From Knoellia sp. Soil729 (GTDB lineage Bacteria; Actinomycetota; Actinomycetes; Actinomycetales; Dermatophilaceae), in assembly GCF_001427985.1 (NCBI RefSeq), contig NZ_LMSA01000001.1:191629-255628 (forward strand): a DNA stretch of 64,000 nucleotides, given 5' to 3'. Each line of letters opens with the position of its first letter. Positions within the stretch are counted from its first letter, which is position 1. Below the pieces are notes generated by a model. That model saw only the letters and a program-made list of their open reading frames with translations. It was not told the DNA's origin and did not search any database. Position numbers and translations under genes: made by a program. Positions 42,903 through 52,715 of this stretch are shown piece after piece.

Positions 42903-43399
42903 GGACCCGACGCTAGGTCCCCACGCCCCTGCGCTGCTTCTCCCGGATTGCTCGGTATGCCGTCCGCCCCCCTCCACGCGCCGGCTCGCCTCTCGACGAG
43001 GCCGGCCATGAAGACCCAGCAGCCCGGGATCCGCGGAGCTCCACGCACGGCATACCGGGCCTGGAAGGCGCTGGGAGTCTCGCCCACGAGCTCGCGGAAG
43101 CGAGCACTGAAGGAGCCGAGGCTCGTGTAGCCGACCGCGTGGCACACCTCGGTGACGGTGAGGTTGCTCGTGCGCAGCAGGTCCTGCGCCCGTTCAACCC
43201 GTCGCTCGCCCAGGTAGGCCAGCGGGGTGAGCCCGTAGACCTTGCCGAACGAGCGCAGGAAGTGGAACTTGCTCATCCGGGCGATCGCCGAGAGCTCCTC
43301 GAGGTCGAGCTCCTCCGTGAAGTTGCGGTCGACGTGGTCCCGGGCCCGGCGCAGGTGGACGAGGGCGTCACCGGGGACGCGACGGGTGGGCTCGGGCAC
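42899..43399 (-). CDS. AraC-family transcriptional regulator (DNA-binding domain only)
   Basis: A 166-residue protein. Two helix-turn-helix units fill residues 20-115: LEELSAIARMSKFHFLRSFGKVYGLTP, then EVCHAVGYTSLGSFSARFRELVGETPSAF. There is no sensor domain. A 45-residue C-terminal extension after FQARY is atypical and is bounded by inverted GGTATGCC copies. The second of two adjacent GTGs (43399) is chosen because it lies 6 nt after TAGGCT; 43402 is the alternative. Confidence 0.83.
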   Translation of the reverse strand: MPEPTRRVPGDALVHLRRARDHVDRNFTEELDLEELSAIARMSKFHFLRSFGKVYGLTPLAYLGERRVERAQDLLRTSNLTVTEVCHAVGYTSLGSFSARFRELVGETPSAFQARYAVRGAPRIPGCWVFMAGLVERRAGAWRGADGIPSNPGEAAQGRGDLASGP

Positions 43400-43405
43400 C
43401 ACGCC

Positions 43406-43411
43406 AGCCTA
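43406..43411 (-). promoter_or_regulatory. -10 box of leaderless AraC-VOC promoter
   Basis: TAGGCT on the minus strand, 6 nt before the GTG at 43399. Confidence 0.5.
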
Positions 43412-43461
43412 GAAGGGCGTCAGCGCATGACGCGGCAGATGTGGTCCACCCCGTCCCGGCT

Positions 43462-43540
43462 CCTGCACCCGGATGGGACACACTCCGTCGGCCGAGGGCC
43501 TGCGTGTGCGTGTCCCACCCGGGCACGAGGTGGGTGCAGG
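43462..43540. terminator. Long stem-loop downstream of ileS
   Basis: CCTGCACCC (43462-43470) pairs with GGGTGCAGG (43532-43540), and CCCGG-A-TGGGAC inside pairs with GTCCCA-CCCGGG, giving a long imperfect hairpin. It starts 6 nt after the ileS stop and may terminate ileS. Confidence 0.5.
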
Positions 43541-43545
43541 ACCGG

Positions 43546-46500
43546 TCAGGCGAGCTTCTTGACCGCGATCCGCACGGACTCGCCGTCGCTGAGATCGGCC
43601 TCGGTCGTGCCCTCACCCAGGGACAGCGCCTCGAGCTGGGGAGCCGAGCCGAACTGCGTGGCCAGGGTCTCCTCGACGATGAGCGCTTGGTGGGCGACGG
43701 TGGCCTCCCACAGCGCCTGGGACCCAGTGACGGTCAGCGAGATCCGGTCGCTCACGTCGAGCCCGGCCTCGCGGCGGGCCTGCTGCACGGCGCGGATGAC
43801 GTCGCGCGCCAGGCCCTCGGCCGCCAGCTCGGGAGTGACCTCCGTGTCGAGCACGACGAAGCCACCCCCGGGCAGCACCGCGGTCGCACGTGAGGAGTTC
43901 GCGCCTCCCTCGACGACGGTCTCGAGGGAGTACTCACCCTCGACGAGCTCGAGACCTCCACTGGTCACGGTCCCGTCCTCACCCACGGACCAGTCGCCGG
44001 ACTTCGAGCCCTTGATCGCGGTCTGCACCTCACGCCCCAGACGGGGGCCGGCGGCGCGTGCGTTGACCGTGAGCTTCTGCGTCACGCCGAAGTCGCTGTC
44101 ACCAGCCGACTCGAGGTCGAGCAGCGAGACCTGGCGCACGTTGACCTCGTCGGCGATGATCGCCGCGAAGTCCGTGAGCGAGGCGGCATCCGGCACGACG
44201 ACCGTGAGGTCCCGCAGCGGAAGGCGCACCCGCAGCTTCTCGCTCTTGCGCAACGACGAGGCCACCGAGCAGATGGTGCGGGCCCGGTCCATGCCCGCGA
44301 CGAGGTCGTCGTCGGCCGGGAGCTCGTCGACGGACGGCCAGTCGGTGAGGTGCACCGACCGCTCCCCCGTCAGTCCGCGCCAGATCTCCTCGGAGACCAG
44401 CGGGAGCAACGGAGCGGTGACCCGCGTCAGCACCTCCAACGTCGTGTAGAGCGTGTCGAACGCCGCCTTGGTGTCAGCCGCGCCCTCGTCAGAACCGGTG
44501 TCCCAGAACCGCTCTCGCGAGCGACGGATGTACCAGTTGGTCAGCACGTCGACGAACGAGCGCACCGAGTCACACGCGCCGGCCACGTCGAGCGCGTCGA
44601 GCTGCGCCGTCGTCGTCTCGACGAGCTGGCGCAGCTTGGCGAGCAGGTAGCGGTCGAGAGGTGTGGTCGACGCGGTCGATGACGACGCGGCATACCCCTG
44701 CCCACCGGCACCACCCGCGCCACCGGAGCCGAACGCGTTGGCGTAGAGCGTGAAGAAGTACCAGCTGTTCCAGAGCGGGATGAGCACCTGGCGCACGCCC
44801 TCGCGGATGCCCTCCTCGGTGACGATGAGGTTGCCACCACGCAGGATCGGCGAGCTCATGAGGAACCAGCGCATGGCGTCGGCGCCGTCGCGGTTGAAGA
44901 CCTCGGAGACGTCGGGATAGTTGCGCAGCGACTTGCTCATCTTCTGCCCGTCACTGCCGAGGACGATGCCGTGGCAGATCACCGACGTGAAGGCCGGCCG
45001 GTCGAAGAGCGCCGTCGACAGGACGTGCATCGTGTAGAACCAGCCGCGGGTCTGTCCGATGTACTCGACGATGAAGTCGCCCGGGAAGTGGTGCTCGAAC
45101 CAGTCGGCGTTCTCGAACGGGTAGTGGACCTGCGCATAGGGCATGGACCCGGAGTCGAACCACACGTCGAGGACGTCCTCGACCCGCCGCATCGTCGACG
45201 TGCCCGTCGGGTCGTCGGGGTTGGGCCGGGTCAACGAGTCGATGAAGGGTCGGTGCAGGTCCGGCTCGCCCGCGGCATTGAGCGGCAGGCGCCCGAAGTC
45301 GCGCTCGATCTCCTCGAAGGAGCCGTAGACGTCGGTGCGCGGGTGGGCCGGGTCGTCGGACTGCCAGACGGGAACAGGGCTGCCCCAGAACCGGTTTCGC
45401 GTGATCGACCAGTCGCGGGCGTTCTCGAGCCAGCGCCCGAACTGCCCGTCCTTGACGTGCTCGGGCATCCACTCGATCTGCCCGTTGAGCTCGACCATGC
45501 GGTCCTTGAACTTCGACACCTCGACGAACCACGAGGAGACACCCTTGTAGATGAGGGGCTCGCGGCAGCGCCAGCAGTGCGGGTAGGAGTGGTCGTAGGT
45601 CTCGCGGCGCAGCAGCACGGTGCCGGGCGTCACCGACCCGGTCTCACCCGAGCCGCGGGTCGCCGCGCGCAGGTGGTCGATGATCGGTGCGTTCGCGTCG
45701 AACACGAGCATGCCTTCGTACTCCCCGACGGGGAAGGTGAAGGCGCCGTCGGCGCCGACCGGCATGACCGGCTCGATGCCCTCGCGGTCGGTGACCTCCT
45801 TGTCGATCTCGCCGAAGGCGCCAGCGGTGTGCACCACGCCGGTGCCGTCGGTGGTTGTCACGGCGTCGTCGGCCGCGACGATGCGGAAGGCGTTCTCGTG
45901 GCCCTCGTAGTAGGAGAACGGCGGCGTGTAGGTGCGACCCACGAGCTCGGCACCCGTGTAGCGCCCCAGTACGCGAGGTTCCTCGCCCAGCTCACGCTTG
46001 TACTCACCCAGCCGGGCCTCGGCGAGCACGAACCGAGCCGTCGTCCCGTCCTCACGTCCCGGCACGGCGGCCTCGACCACGACGTAGTCGATCTGCGACC
46101 CGACCATCGCGGCCAAGTTGCTCGGCAGGGTCCAGGGAGTCGTCGTCCACACGAGGAGGTGCGCCCCGTCGAGCACCGCGTCCTCGCCCGTGGAGTCGAG
46201 CAGGTAACCCACCGTCACCGCAGGGTCCTGGCGCATCTTGTAGACCTCGTCGTCCATGCGCAGCTCATGGTTGGACAGCGGCGTCTGGTCGTTCCAGCAG
46301 TAGGGCAGCACGCGGAAGCCCTCGTAGACCAGGCCCTTGTCGTGCAACCCCTTGAACGCCCAGATCACCGACTCCATGAACGTCGGGTTGAGGGTCTTGT
46401 AGTCGTTGTCGAAGTCGACCCAGCGCGCCTGGCGGGTGACGTAGTCACGCCACTCGTCGGTGTACTTGAGGACCGAGGAGCGACAGGCGTCGTTGAACTT

Positions 46501-46890
46501 CTCGATGCCCAGCTCGAGGATCTCGTCCTTGGTCTTGATGCCGAGCTGGCTCATCGCCTCGAGCTCGGCGGGCAGTCCGTGGGTGTCCCAGCCGAAGCGG
46601 CGCTCGACCCGACGACCACGCATCGTCTGGAAGCGCGGCACGAGGTCCTTGACGTAGCCCGTGAGCAGGTGGCCGTAGTGCGGCAGTCCGTTGGCGAACG
46701 GCGGCCCGTCGTAGAAGACGAACTCGTTCTCGCCATCCGTCCCGGCGTCCCGCTGCTCGACGGAGGCCCGGAAGGTGTCGTCGCGCTCCCAGTACGCGAG
46801 GATGCGCTCCTCGATCTCGGGGAAGCGCGGGCTCGAGGGCACGCCGAGGGCAGCGCCGGGGTGGCTGGAAGGGACCTTCGGGTAGGTCAT
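43546..46890 (-). CDS. ileS: Isoleucyl-tRNA synthetase
   Basis: A 1114-residue class I synthetase of the long actinobacterial type. The HIGH motif reads HYGH near residue 70 in [17 protein letters not shown]. The editing (CP1) domain spans roughly 200-390, KMSKS is near 648, and an anticodon-binding domain and a C-terminal beta domain ([22 protein letters not shown]) follow. It charges tRNA-Ile. The ATG at 46890 has GGAG 11 nt upstream and lies downstream of a T-box leader, so uncharged tRNA-Ile should raise its translation. Confidence 0.96.
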   Translation of the reverse strand: MTYPKVPSSHPGAALGVPSSPRFPEIEERILAYWERDDTFRASVEQRDAGTDGENEFVFYDGPPFANGLPHYGHLLTGYVKDLVPRFQTMRGRRVERRFGWDTHGLPAELEAMSQLGIKTKDEILELGIEKFNDACRSSVLKYTDEWRDYVTRQARWVDFDNDYKTLNPTFMESVIWAFKGLHDKGLVYEGFRVLPYCWNDQTPLSNHELRMDDEVYKMRQDPAVTVGYLLDSTGEDAVLDGAHLLVWTTTPWTLPSNLAAMVGSQIDYVVVEAAVPGREDGTTARFVLAEARLGEYKRELGEEPRVLGRYTGAELVGRTYTPPFSYYEGHENAFRIVAADDAVTTTDGTGVVHTAGAFGEIDKEVTDREGIEPVMPVGADGAFTFPVGEYEGMLVFDANAPIIDHLRAATRGSGETGSVTPGTVLLRRETYDHSYPHCWRCREPLIYKGVSSWFVEVSKFKDRMVELNGQIEWMPEHVKDGQFGRWLENARDWSITRNRFWGSPVPVWQSDDPAHPRTDVYGSFEEIERDFGRLPLNAAGEPDLHRPFIDSLTRPNPDDPTGTSTMRRVEDVLDVWFDSGSMPYAQVHYPFENADWFEHHFPGDFIVEYIGQTRGWFYTMHVLSTALFDRPAFTSVICHGIVLGSDGQKMSKSLRNYPDVSEVFNRDGADAMRWFLMSSPILRGGNLIVTEEGIREGVRQVLIPLWNSWYFFTLYANAFGSGGAGGAGGQGYAASSSTASTTPLDRYLLAKLRQLVETTTAQLDALDVAGACDSVRSFVDVLTNWYIRRSRERFWDTGSDEGAADTKAAFDTLYTTLEVLTRVTAPLLPLVSEEIWRGLTGERSVHLTDWPSVDELPADDDLVAGMDRARTICSVASSLRKSEKLRVRLPLRDLTVVVPDAASLTDFAAIIADEVNVRQVSLLDLESAGDSDFGVTQKLTVNARAAGPRLGREVQTAIKGSKSGDWSVGEDGTVTSGGLELVEGEYSLETVVEGGANSSRATAVLPGGGFVVLDTEVTPELAAEGLARDVIRAVQQARREAGLDVSDRISLTVTGSQALWEATVAHQALIVEETLATQFGSAPQLEALSLGEGTTEADLSDGESVRIAVKKLA

Positions 46891-46954
46891 GGCGGTCGTG
46901 GCTCCTGCGGTCGTCTCGTCGTCGGACGAGGACGACGGGCCTCCGGCGCACGCC

Positions 46955-47140
46955 GGCGGTTCCCTCCGCGGTACCACCTCGGTTGCTGCACGCCCGGGCG
47001 GGGCACTTGCCACACCCGGAAACACAGCCGCTCTTGGTCGAAGGTCGTGACGTGACCCGGACGTTCGGTTCTAGTGGGCGGGCGGACCCGCTGTTCTTCC
47101 GAAGGCTCACCGCTGATGACGGCTCGAGCGCCTGTGACCC
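46955..47140 (-). ncRNA. T-box riboswitch of ileS
   Basis: The minus strand has the T-box core GAGGTGGTACCGCGGAGGGA at 46961-46980, the sequence that pairs with the tRNA acceptor end. Upstream, GGTGAGCCTTCGGAAGAAC-like stem I sequence and an ATC triplet at 47115-47117 (isoleucine specifier candidate) are present. In actinobacteria these leaders usually act on translation; 70 nt separate the core from the start codon and a GC-rich stem (CGTCGTC...GACGACG) near the ribosome site could be the sequestrator. Confidence 0.85.
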
Positions 47141-47141
47141 C

Positions 47142-47147
47142 AGTCTA
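47142..47147 (-). promoter_or_regulatory. -10 box of the ileS T-box transcript
   Basis: TAGACT on the minus strand just upstream of the T-box leader; no clear -35 was seen. Confidence 0.45.
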
Positions 47148-47177
47148 GCGCCCGTCGTGTGCCGGGCCGCGGCGCGC

Positions 47178-47183
47178 TAGACT
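47178..47183 (+). promoter_or_regulatory. -10 box of the cobalamin riboswitch transcript
   Basis: TAGACT on the plus strand, about 7 nt before the riboswitch. It is identical to the -10 of the divergent ileS leader 31 nt away. Confidence 0.45.
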
Positions 47184-47185
47184 CC

Positions 47186-47312
47186 CCGCTGTCGCCGGTC
47201 CTTCGGTGACACCAACCGCGTCCGCGGGGGAAAGCCGGTCCGAAGCCGGCGCTGACCCGCAACCGTAGGCCGCCCGCGAGGGTGGCGAGCCGGACCTCCT
47301 CGTGGACGCGAG
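47186..47312 (+). ncRNA. Cobalamin (B12) riboswitch
   Basis: Conserved core elements appear in order: GGGGAAAGCCGGTCCGAAGC, then CCGGCGCTGACCCGCAACCGT around 47240-47267, and a B12-box-like GAGCCGGACCTCC near 47287-47299. These match the L4/L6 core and B12 box of the adenosylcobalamin class. When B12 is bound, the downstream genes should be shut off. The downstream leader to 47413 contains the expression platform. Confidence 0.87.
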
Positions 47313-47347
47313 CGGCTCCACATCACCCGTCGAGGTCACGGGACGGA

Positions 47348-47377
47348 GCCCGAACAGCCTCCTGGCCGGGTTCGGGC
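47348..47377 (+). promoter_or_regulatory. Expression-platform hairpin of the B12 riboswitch
   Basis: GCCCGAAC (47348-47355) pairs with GTTCGGGC (47370-47377) over 8 bp with a 14-nt loop, 36 nt before the ATG. There is no T-tract, so control of translation initiation is more likely than termination. Confidence 0.45.
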
Positions 47378-47413
47378 ATTCGTCACGAACCGCTGAGGAA
47401 GGCTGTCCACCAC

Positions 47414-49033
47414 ATGCTCCGCACCGCTCTTCGCGTGCGCGTCACCGCGCCGTTGGCGCTCGTCGCGCTCACCTTGGGTATGCCGTCCGTCGCCCATGCC
47501 GACGTGACGCCCACTCCCAGCCCGACCACCTCGGCCAGCAGCAGTGCCACCGCCACTGCCACCGCGTCGCCGACCCCGAGCGAGACGGCGTCGGCGACGC
47601 CCTCGCCCACCGACACGGCCACGCCGGGCGCCACGACGCTCAGTACGCCCGCACCCGCTGCACCCTCACCCGCCACGCCCGCCGCCGATGCGCCGGCAGC
47701 CAAGCCCACCGCGACCGAGGCACCGCTGGAGATGTCTCCCTTCGGCCTGTCGTCCGCATCCTCCTCGCGACGGATCGCCGGCACACGCAGTGAGCAGGCG
47801 GCATACGCCGGCGGTTTCATGGTGCGCACGCTGGCAGCCAACGGCAACCACTACAACTACCCGGAGTCGACGTTCTTCGACGGCGGCAACACGATCGATG
47901 CGGTCATCGGCCTCGACGGCGCCAAGGTGGGCCTCGACGGCGCAGACAAGGCCTTGGCCTACGTCGAGGACAACCTCGGCGGCTACATCGGGACGGCCTA
48001 CGACGCCCTCTACGCCGGTCCGGCGGGCAAGGCCCTCGTCGGTGTCGTCGCCCACGGTGGTGACGTCAACGACTTCGGCGGCGTCGACCTCGTCGACCTG
48101 CTCCTCAACGAGTCTCTCGGGGCGGTCGAGCCGGGCCGCTTCTCGGACCTGCCCGCCACCGGGTGCGGCTACGACGTGTGCGACTACTCCAACACCATCG
48201 GACAGGCTCTCGACCTCATCGGGGTCGGCATGGCGACGGGCGAGGTTCCCGACGTCGCGATGGACTACCTCCTCGACCAGCAGTGCGCCGATGGCGGCTT
48301 CCGCGGCACGCCGGGCGACAGCAGCTGCGTGAGCGACCTCGACGCGACCGGCTTCGCGGCGCAGGCACTCGTCGGGCGCTACGGGCCCGACGACGCCAAC
48401 ACCATCAAGGCGCTCGACTACCTGGCGTCCAAGCAGGCGGCCAACGGCGGCCTGCTCAACCAGGACGGCCAGTCCAACGCCAACACCACCGGCGTTGCGG
48501 CACAGGCCTTCACCGTCGGCGGCTACTCCGATGAGCGGGTCAAGGCACAGTCCTTCCTCGCCAGCCTCCAGCTCGACTGCAGCGCGGCTGCCAGCCTGCG
48601 CGGAGGCATCGCGTTCACCGCTGCCGACAAGGCGACGCTGCTGAAGTCCCCGACCAACATCAAGGCCATCGACCGCGCACTGCGGGCAACCCCTCAGGCC
48701 ACCCTGGGACTCGCAGGCGGCTCGCTGCTCGACGCCACCGCCGAGGGGTCAGCTGCCACCGCTCCCGTCCTGAAGTGCGCGAAGCCGTCCTCGACGGCAA
48801 CGGCCACCTCCACCACGTCGCCCACACCGACTGTGGCCCCGAGCACCGCCGGCCCCTCCGCGGCGCCCGTCAACCACACGCCCGTCGCACAGCCCGTCGC
48901 ACAGCCGGACACTGCACCGGGACTCGCCTACACCGGCGCCTCCCTGGGTGGACCGCTGAGCCTGGCCGCTCTGCTCCTCCTCGCGGGTGCAGCAGCGATC
49001 CTCGCAGCCCGCCGCCGGGGCGCTCACCGGTGA
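47414..49033 (+). CDS. Surface-anchored alpha/alpha-barrel protein, transcobalamin alpha-domain-like
   Basis: A 539-residue secreted protein. The signal peptide is at residues 1-29 (cleavage after AHA). A Ser/Thr/Pro-rich linker spans 30-105. An alpha/alpha-toroid domain spans about 125-430 with prenyltransferase/terpenoid-cyclase-type repeats (YLLDQQCADGGF, YLASKQAANGGL). A second linker and a class E sortase-type signal LAYTG at 504-508 plus TM and Arg tail complete it. The fold is that of the N-terminal domain of transcobalamin/intrinsic factor. With the B12 riboswitch upstream and the DUF4430 gene overlapping downstream, it is inferred to bind B12 at the cell surface. Confidence 0.8.
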   Translation: MLRTALRVRVTAPLALVALTLGMPSVAHADVTPTPSPTTSASSSATATATASPTPSETASATPSPTDTATPGATTLSTPAPAAPSPATPAADAPAAKPTATEAPLEMSPFGLSSASSSRRIAGTRSEQAAYAGGFMVRTLAANGNHYNYPESTFFDGGNTIDAVIGLDGAKVGLDGADKALAYVEDNLGGYIGTAYDALYAGPAGKALVGVVAHGGDVNDFGGVDLVDLLLNESLGAVEPGRFSDLPATGCGYDVCDYSNTIGQALDLIGVGMATGEVPDVAMDYLLDQQCADGGFRGTPGDSSCVSDLDATGFAAQALVGRYGPDDANTIKALDYLASKQAANGGLLNQDGQSNANTTGVAAQAFTVGGYSDERVKAQSFLASLQLDCSAAASLRGGIAFTAADKATLLKSPTNIKAIDRALRATPQATLGLAGGSLLDATAEGSAATAPVLKCAKPSSTATATSTTSPTPTVAPSTAGPSAAPVNHTPVAQPVAQPDTAPGLAYTGASLGGPLSLAALLLLAGAAAILAARRRGAHR

Positions 49034-49962
49034 CCTTCGCTCGTCGAGTCCTCGGCACCCTGCTGGGTGCCGTCCTCACCACGGCCGGCCTCGTCGGAGC
49101 AAGTGCTCCGGCGCAGGCCGCGTCGTGCTCGGGGACCAACGGTGTCACCGTGGTCATCCAGTCCGACAACGGCACCTCGACCCGTTGTGCACCCGGCGAC
49201 CCGGGCAGCGCCCTGAGCGCACTTCAGGCCGTGGCGGGGGTGACCCAGGTGCAGACCCAGCCCGGCTTCGTCTGCCAGATCAACGGCTACCCCAACACCA
49301 ACTGCACCCGCACCCCGCCGGCCAGCGCCTACTGGGCGTTCTTCCACGGCCCCGCCGGCGGCTCGTGGACCTACAGCCAGAGCGGAGCAGGCGGCTACGA
49401 CCCGCAACCCGGGTCCTCCGTGGGCTTCCGGTTCGGTTCTGGTGCAGCGCCATCGGTGGGGCCGGCGTCCCCGGCGCCCGCTCCCGCACCGACCCGGACC
49501 ACGGCGAAGCCGAAGCCGACCACGGCCGCACCCAGGCCCACGACGGCCGCGCCGCGGCGCACGACCGCGGCACCCGGAGGGGCCAACCCCACGCCCAAGC
49601 GCACCAGCTCGGCGGCACGCAGCACCGCCCCGCGCAGCACGGCGGCACCGTCGTCGTCGGCCTCATCGGCACCGGCCAGCCCCGCCAGCCCGTCCGGGTC
49701 CGCCAGCGCCACGACGTCCGCCTCGCGATCCGCCCCTGCCACCAGTCCCAGCCCCAGCGCGGCGGCCACGGCCAGCCAGACAGCCGGCGACACGGTGGCC
49801 GGCTCACCGAACGACGACGTGAACGCGCGGAAGGCGACCGAGACCGGCGCCGACAGCACCGGACGGCTCGTCGGTGGCGGTGTCCTGCTTCTCGCCCTCG
49901 CGACCGCCGTTGCAGCCGTTGCCCTCCGCCGTCGTCGTTCCGGCGACTCGTCCGCGTCATGA
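49030..49962 (+). CDS. DUF4430 (transcobalamin C-terminal-like) secreted membrane-anchored protein
   Basis: A 310-residue protein. The signal peptide is at residues 1-31 (cleavage after AQA). A DUF4430 domain spans about 35-138, ending in the family block YWAFFHGPAGGSWTYSQSG and four cysteines that can form two disulfides. A long Pro/Ala/Ser/Thr linker (140-270) and a C-terminal TM plus RRRR tail follow. DUF4430 is the C-terminal beta domain of transcobalamin and intrinsic factor. GTG overlaps the previous stop (GTGA), so the two halves are translated together. Confidence 0.82.
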   Translation: MTFARRVLGTLLGAVLTTAGLVGASAPAQAASCSGTNGVTVVIQSDNGTSTRCAPGDPGSALSALQAVAGVTQVQTQPGFVCQINGYPNTNCTRTPPASAYWAFFHGPAGGSWTYSQSGAGGYDPQPGSSVGFRFGSGAAPSVGPASPAPAPAPTRTTAKPKPTTAAPRPTTAAPRRTTAAPGGANPTPKRTSSAARSTAPRSTAAPSSSASSAPASPASPSGSASATTSASRSAPATSPSPSAAATASQTAGDTVAGSPNDDVNARKATETGADSTGRLVGGGVLLLALATAVAAVALRRRRSGDSSAS

Positions 49963-49983
49963 CGCGTCCCCGGTGAGGACCCG

Positions 49984-51099
49984 ATGAGCCCACTTCTCCC
50001 CCGCGGCCTGCATCCGGCGGCGTGGTGGGGGTGGGCCATCGGGCTCGCCGTCGCCGTGAGCACGGTGACCAACCCCTTCCTGCTGTTCACCGCGCTGGGG
50101 GTCGCGGCCCTCGTGGTCACCTCGCGCAGGGGCAGCTCACCGTGGGCCAGGTCGTTCCGGCTCTACCTCTGGCTCGGCGTGTTCATCGTCGCCGTCCGCA
50201 CGGTGCTCCACGTCCTCGTGGGCCTGAAGTACGGCGACACGGTGGTGCTGCCGCTGCCGGAGGTCACCCTCCCGTCGTGGGCCGCCGGCATCGACATCCT
50301 GGGCGACGTGCGCCTCGCCGGGCTGGTCGGCGCCGTCACGGACGGGCTGCGGCTGGCGGTCATGATCGCGTGCATCGGTGCCGCGAACGCACTCGCCAAC
50401 CCCAAGCGACTGCTGCGCAGCCTCCCGGGCGCCCTGAGCGAGATCGGGTCGGCCGTCGTCGTCACCATCACCGTCGCGCCGCAGCTGGCCGACAGCGTCC
50501 AGCGCGTGCTGCGGGCGCGGGCCCTTCGCGGCGACACCTCCCGCGGCATCCGGGCCCTCCCGCGGATCGCGCTCCCCGTCCTCGAGGACACCCTCGACCG
50601 TTCCCTGCTGCTCGCCTCGGCCATGGACTCCCGCGGCTACGGCCGACGACGCGCAGTGAGTCCCTGGCAGCGCTCACTCACCGCCACCTGCACGCTCGGG
50701 GGCTTGCTCGCCAGCGCGGTCGGCATCTACGGAGTGCTCGACACGACGACCCCCGGGTGGCTCGGGGCCCCCCTGCTCCTCACCGGAGCCGCCCTGTCGC
50801 TGGTCGGCATCTGGCTCGGTGGCCACGCGAACGCCCGGTCGACCTACCGCCCCGACCCGTGGCAGTGGCCGGAGTGGCTCACCGTGGCCTGCGGGTTCGG
50901 CGCCGCCGTGGCGATGCAGCTTGCGTCCCGCGCTGACGGCTCGGCGCTGGGCATGCCGCTCTCCCCCCTTGCCGTGCCCGCCCTGCCCTTGGTGGCCGTG
51001 GCCGGCTTGCTCCTGGCCGGACTGCCCGCCTTCCTCACCCCCGAGCCGCCGCCAGCCGCCACCCGGGGCCCGGGCCGACGCGCGGAGGTGCCGGCATGA
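49984..51099 (+). CDS. ECF transporter T component (energy-coupling membrane protein)
   Basis: A 371-residue protein of the CbiQ/EcfT family. About five to six TM helices are present, and the coupling helices bear the two Ala-Arg-Gly-type motifs RARALRG near residue 178 and DSRGYG near 217 that contact the ATPases. The C-terminal third adds three more TM helices compared with short EcfT proteins. The ATG has GGTGAGGAC upstream. It overlaps the ATPase gene by ATGA. Confidence 0.87.
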   Translation: MSPLLPRGLHPAAWWGWAIGLAVAVSTVTNPFLLFTALGVAALVVTSRRGSSPWARSFRLYLWLGVFIVAVRTVLHVLVGLKYGDTVVLPLPEVTLPSWAAGIDILGDVRLAGLVGAVTDGLRLAVMIACIGAANALANPKRLLRSLPGALSEIGSAVVVTITVAPQLADSVQRVLRARALRGDTSRGIRALPRIALPVLEDTLDRSLLLASAMDSRGYGRRRAVSPWQRSLTATCTLGGLLASAVGIYGVLDTTTPGWLGAPLLLTGAALSLVGIWLGGHANARSTYRPDPWQWPEWLTVACGFGAAVAMQLASRADGSALGMPLSPLAVPALPLVAVAGLLLAGLPAFLTPEPPPAATRGPGRRAEVPA

Positions 51100-52715
51100 T
51101 CGAGCTCGACCGCGTCTCGGTGACCTTCGAGGGCGCCAGCCAGCCGGTGCTGCGCGACGTCACCCTCTCCATCGACGAGGGCGAGCTCGTGCTCGTCGTC
51201 GGCCGCACCGGTTCCGGCAAGTCCACCCTCCTCGGCACCATGACCGGGCATGTCCCACACTTCACGGGCGGAACCCTTGCGGGGCACGTCCGCATCCACG
51301 GACGCGACACCCGCACGCACCGCCCGCGCGACCTCGCCGACCTCGTCGGGGTCGTCGGCCAGGACCCCCTCGCCGGCTTCGTCACCGACTCCGTCGAGGA
51401 GGAGCTCGCCTACGGCATGGAGCAGCTCGGGCTCTCGGCCTCGACGATGCGCAAGCGGGTCGAGGAGACCTTGGACGTCCTGGGCATCGCCGACCTGCGC
51501 GGCGCGGCGCTGCGCGAGCTCTCCGGTGGCCAGCAGCAGCGCGTCGCCATCGGCTCGGTGCTCACTGCCCACCCCAAGGTCATCGTCCTGGACGAGCCCA
51601 CCTCGGCCCTGGACCCGACCGGGGCCGAGGACGTGCTCGCCACGATCACACGACTGGTCCACGACCTCGCGGTCACCGTGGTCGTGGCCGAGCACCGCAT
51701 CGAGCGCGTCCTGCAGTACGCCGACACCGTCGTGCACGTCGGCACCGATGGCGTGGTGACACATGGTGATCCGGCCGCCCTCATGACCACCTCCGACGTC
51801 GCCCCACCCGTGGTCGAGCTCGGCCGGTGGGCAGGGTGGTCACCCCTCCCCCTGTCCGTGCGTGACGCCCGTCGGCGCGCCAGGCAGTGGCGCAGTCGCC
51901 CCGTGCTCTCCCCTCCGTCGGCTCCCACCGACGGCCCCGTGCTGCTCACGGCCAAGGGTGTCGTCATCCAGCACGACGCCGTGGTTGCGGTGGCCGGGGT
52001 GGACCTGTCCCTGCGTGGCGGTGAGATCACCGCTCTCATGGGTCGCAACGGCGCCGGCAAGTCCTCACTCCTGTGGGGACTCCAGGGTTCGGGGCGGCTG
52101 CGCTCCGGCAGCGTCCTCGCCACGGGTCCGGCCGGCTTCCCGGGTGTCGACGTGCACCGGCTCGACGCGGCGCAGCGACGACGCCACGTCGGCCTCGTAC
52201 CGCAGTCCGCGGCGGACCTGCTCTACCTCGACTCGGTGGGCGCCGAGTGCCGTCAGGCCGACCGCGAGAGCGAACGCCCGCCCGGCACCTGCCGCAGCCT
52301 GCTCGACAGCCTGGCACCCGGCATACCCGATGGTCGACATCCCCGGGACCTGTCCGAAGGACAGCGGCTCGCCGTCGTCCTCGCCGTACAGCTCACCGCG
52401 GACCCGCCGATCCTCCTCCTCGACGAGCCCACGCGCGGCCTCGACTACACCGGCAAGGCCGCGCTGCGACGTGCGCTTCACGAGCTCACGGCACGCGGCC
52501 GGTGTGTCGTCGTGTCGACCCACGACGTCGAGTTCGTCGCCGAGACGGCCGACCGGGTGGTCGTCCTGGCCGCCGGCGAGGTGGTCGCCGACGGGCCCAC
52601 CGCCGCTGTCGTCGTCTCCAGCCCGGCCTTCGCACCCCAGGTCGCCAAGATCACCGCACCCCAGCCCTGGCTCACGGTCGACGACGTGAGGTATGCCGTC
52701 GGGGAGCCTTCGTGA
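51096..52715 (+). CDS. ECF transporter double ATPase (A1-A2 fusion)
   Basis: A 539-residue protein with two ABC nucleotide-binding domains. Domain 1 has GRTGSGKST at residues 36-44, LSGGQQQR near 147 and VIVLDEPTSALD near 165. Domain 2 has GRNGAGKSS near 316, a variant signature LSEGQRLA near 422, and LLLDEPTRGLD near 445. Fused A components are common in actinobacterial ECF systems. It powers the transporter formed with the flanking T and S proteins. Confidence 0.9.
   Translation: MIELDRVSVTFEGASQPVLRDVTLSIDEGELVLVVGRTGSGKSTLLGTMTGHVPHFTGGTLAGHVRIHGRDTRTHRPRDLADLVGVVGQDPLAGFVTDSVEEELAYGMEQLGLSASTMRKRVEETLDVLGIADLRGAALRELSGGQQQRVAIGSVLTAHPKVIVLDEPTSALDPTGAEDVLATITRLVHDLAVTVVVAEHRIERVLQYADTVVHVGTDGVVTHGDPAALMTTSDVAPPVVELGRWAGWSPLPLSVRDARRRARQWRSRPVLSPPSAPTDGPVLLTAKGVVIQHDAVVAVAGVDLSLRGGEITALMGRNGAGKSSLLWGLQGSGRLRSGSVLATGPAGFPGVDVHRLDAAQRRRHVGLVPQSAADLLYLDSVGAECRQADRESERPPGTCRSLLDSLAPGIPDGRHPRDLSEGQRLAVVLAVQLTADPPILLLDEPTRGLDYTGKAALRRALHELTARGRCVVVSTHDVEFVAETADRVVVLAAGEVVADGPTAAVVVSSPAFAPQVAKITAPQPWLTVDDVRYAVGEPS

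Noticed and set aside
44971-47055. 694-residue plus-strand frame opposite ileS
   Set aside because: Shadow of ileS, which carries HYGH and KMSKS motifs in the other strand.
47186-47312. Prolonged 5' extension of the gene at 47414 (in-frame start at 47282)
   Set aside because: The extra 44 residues would be encoded by conserved riboswitch sequence, and the signal peptide starts at the ATG at 47414.
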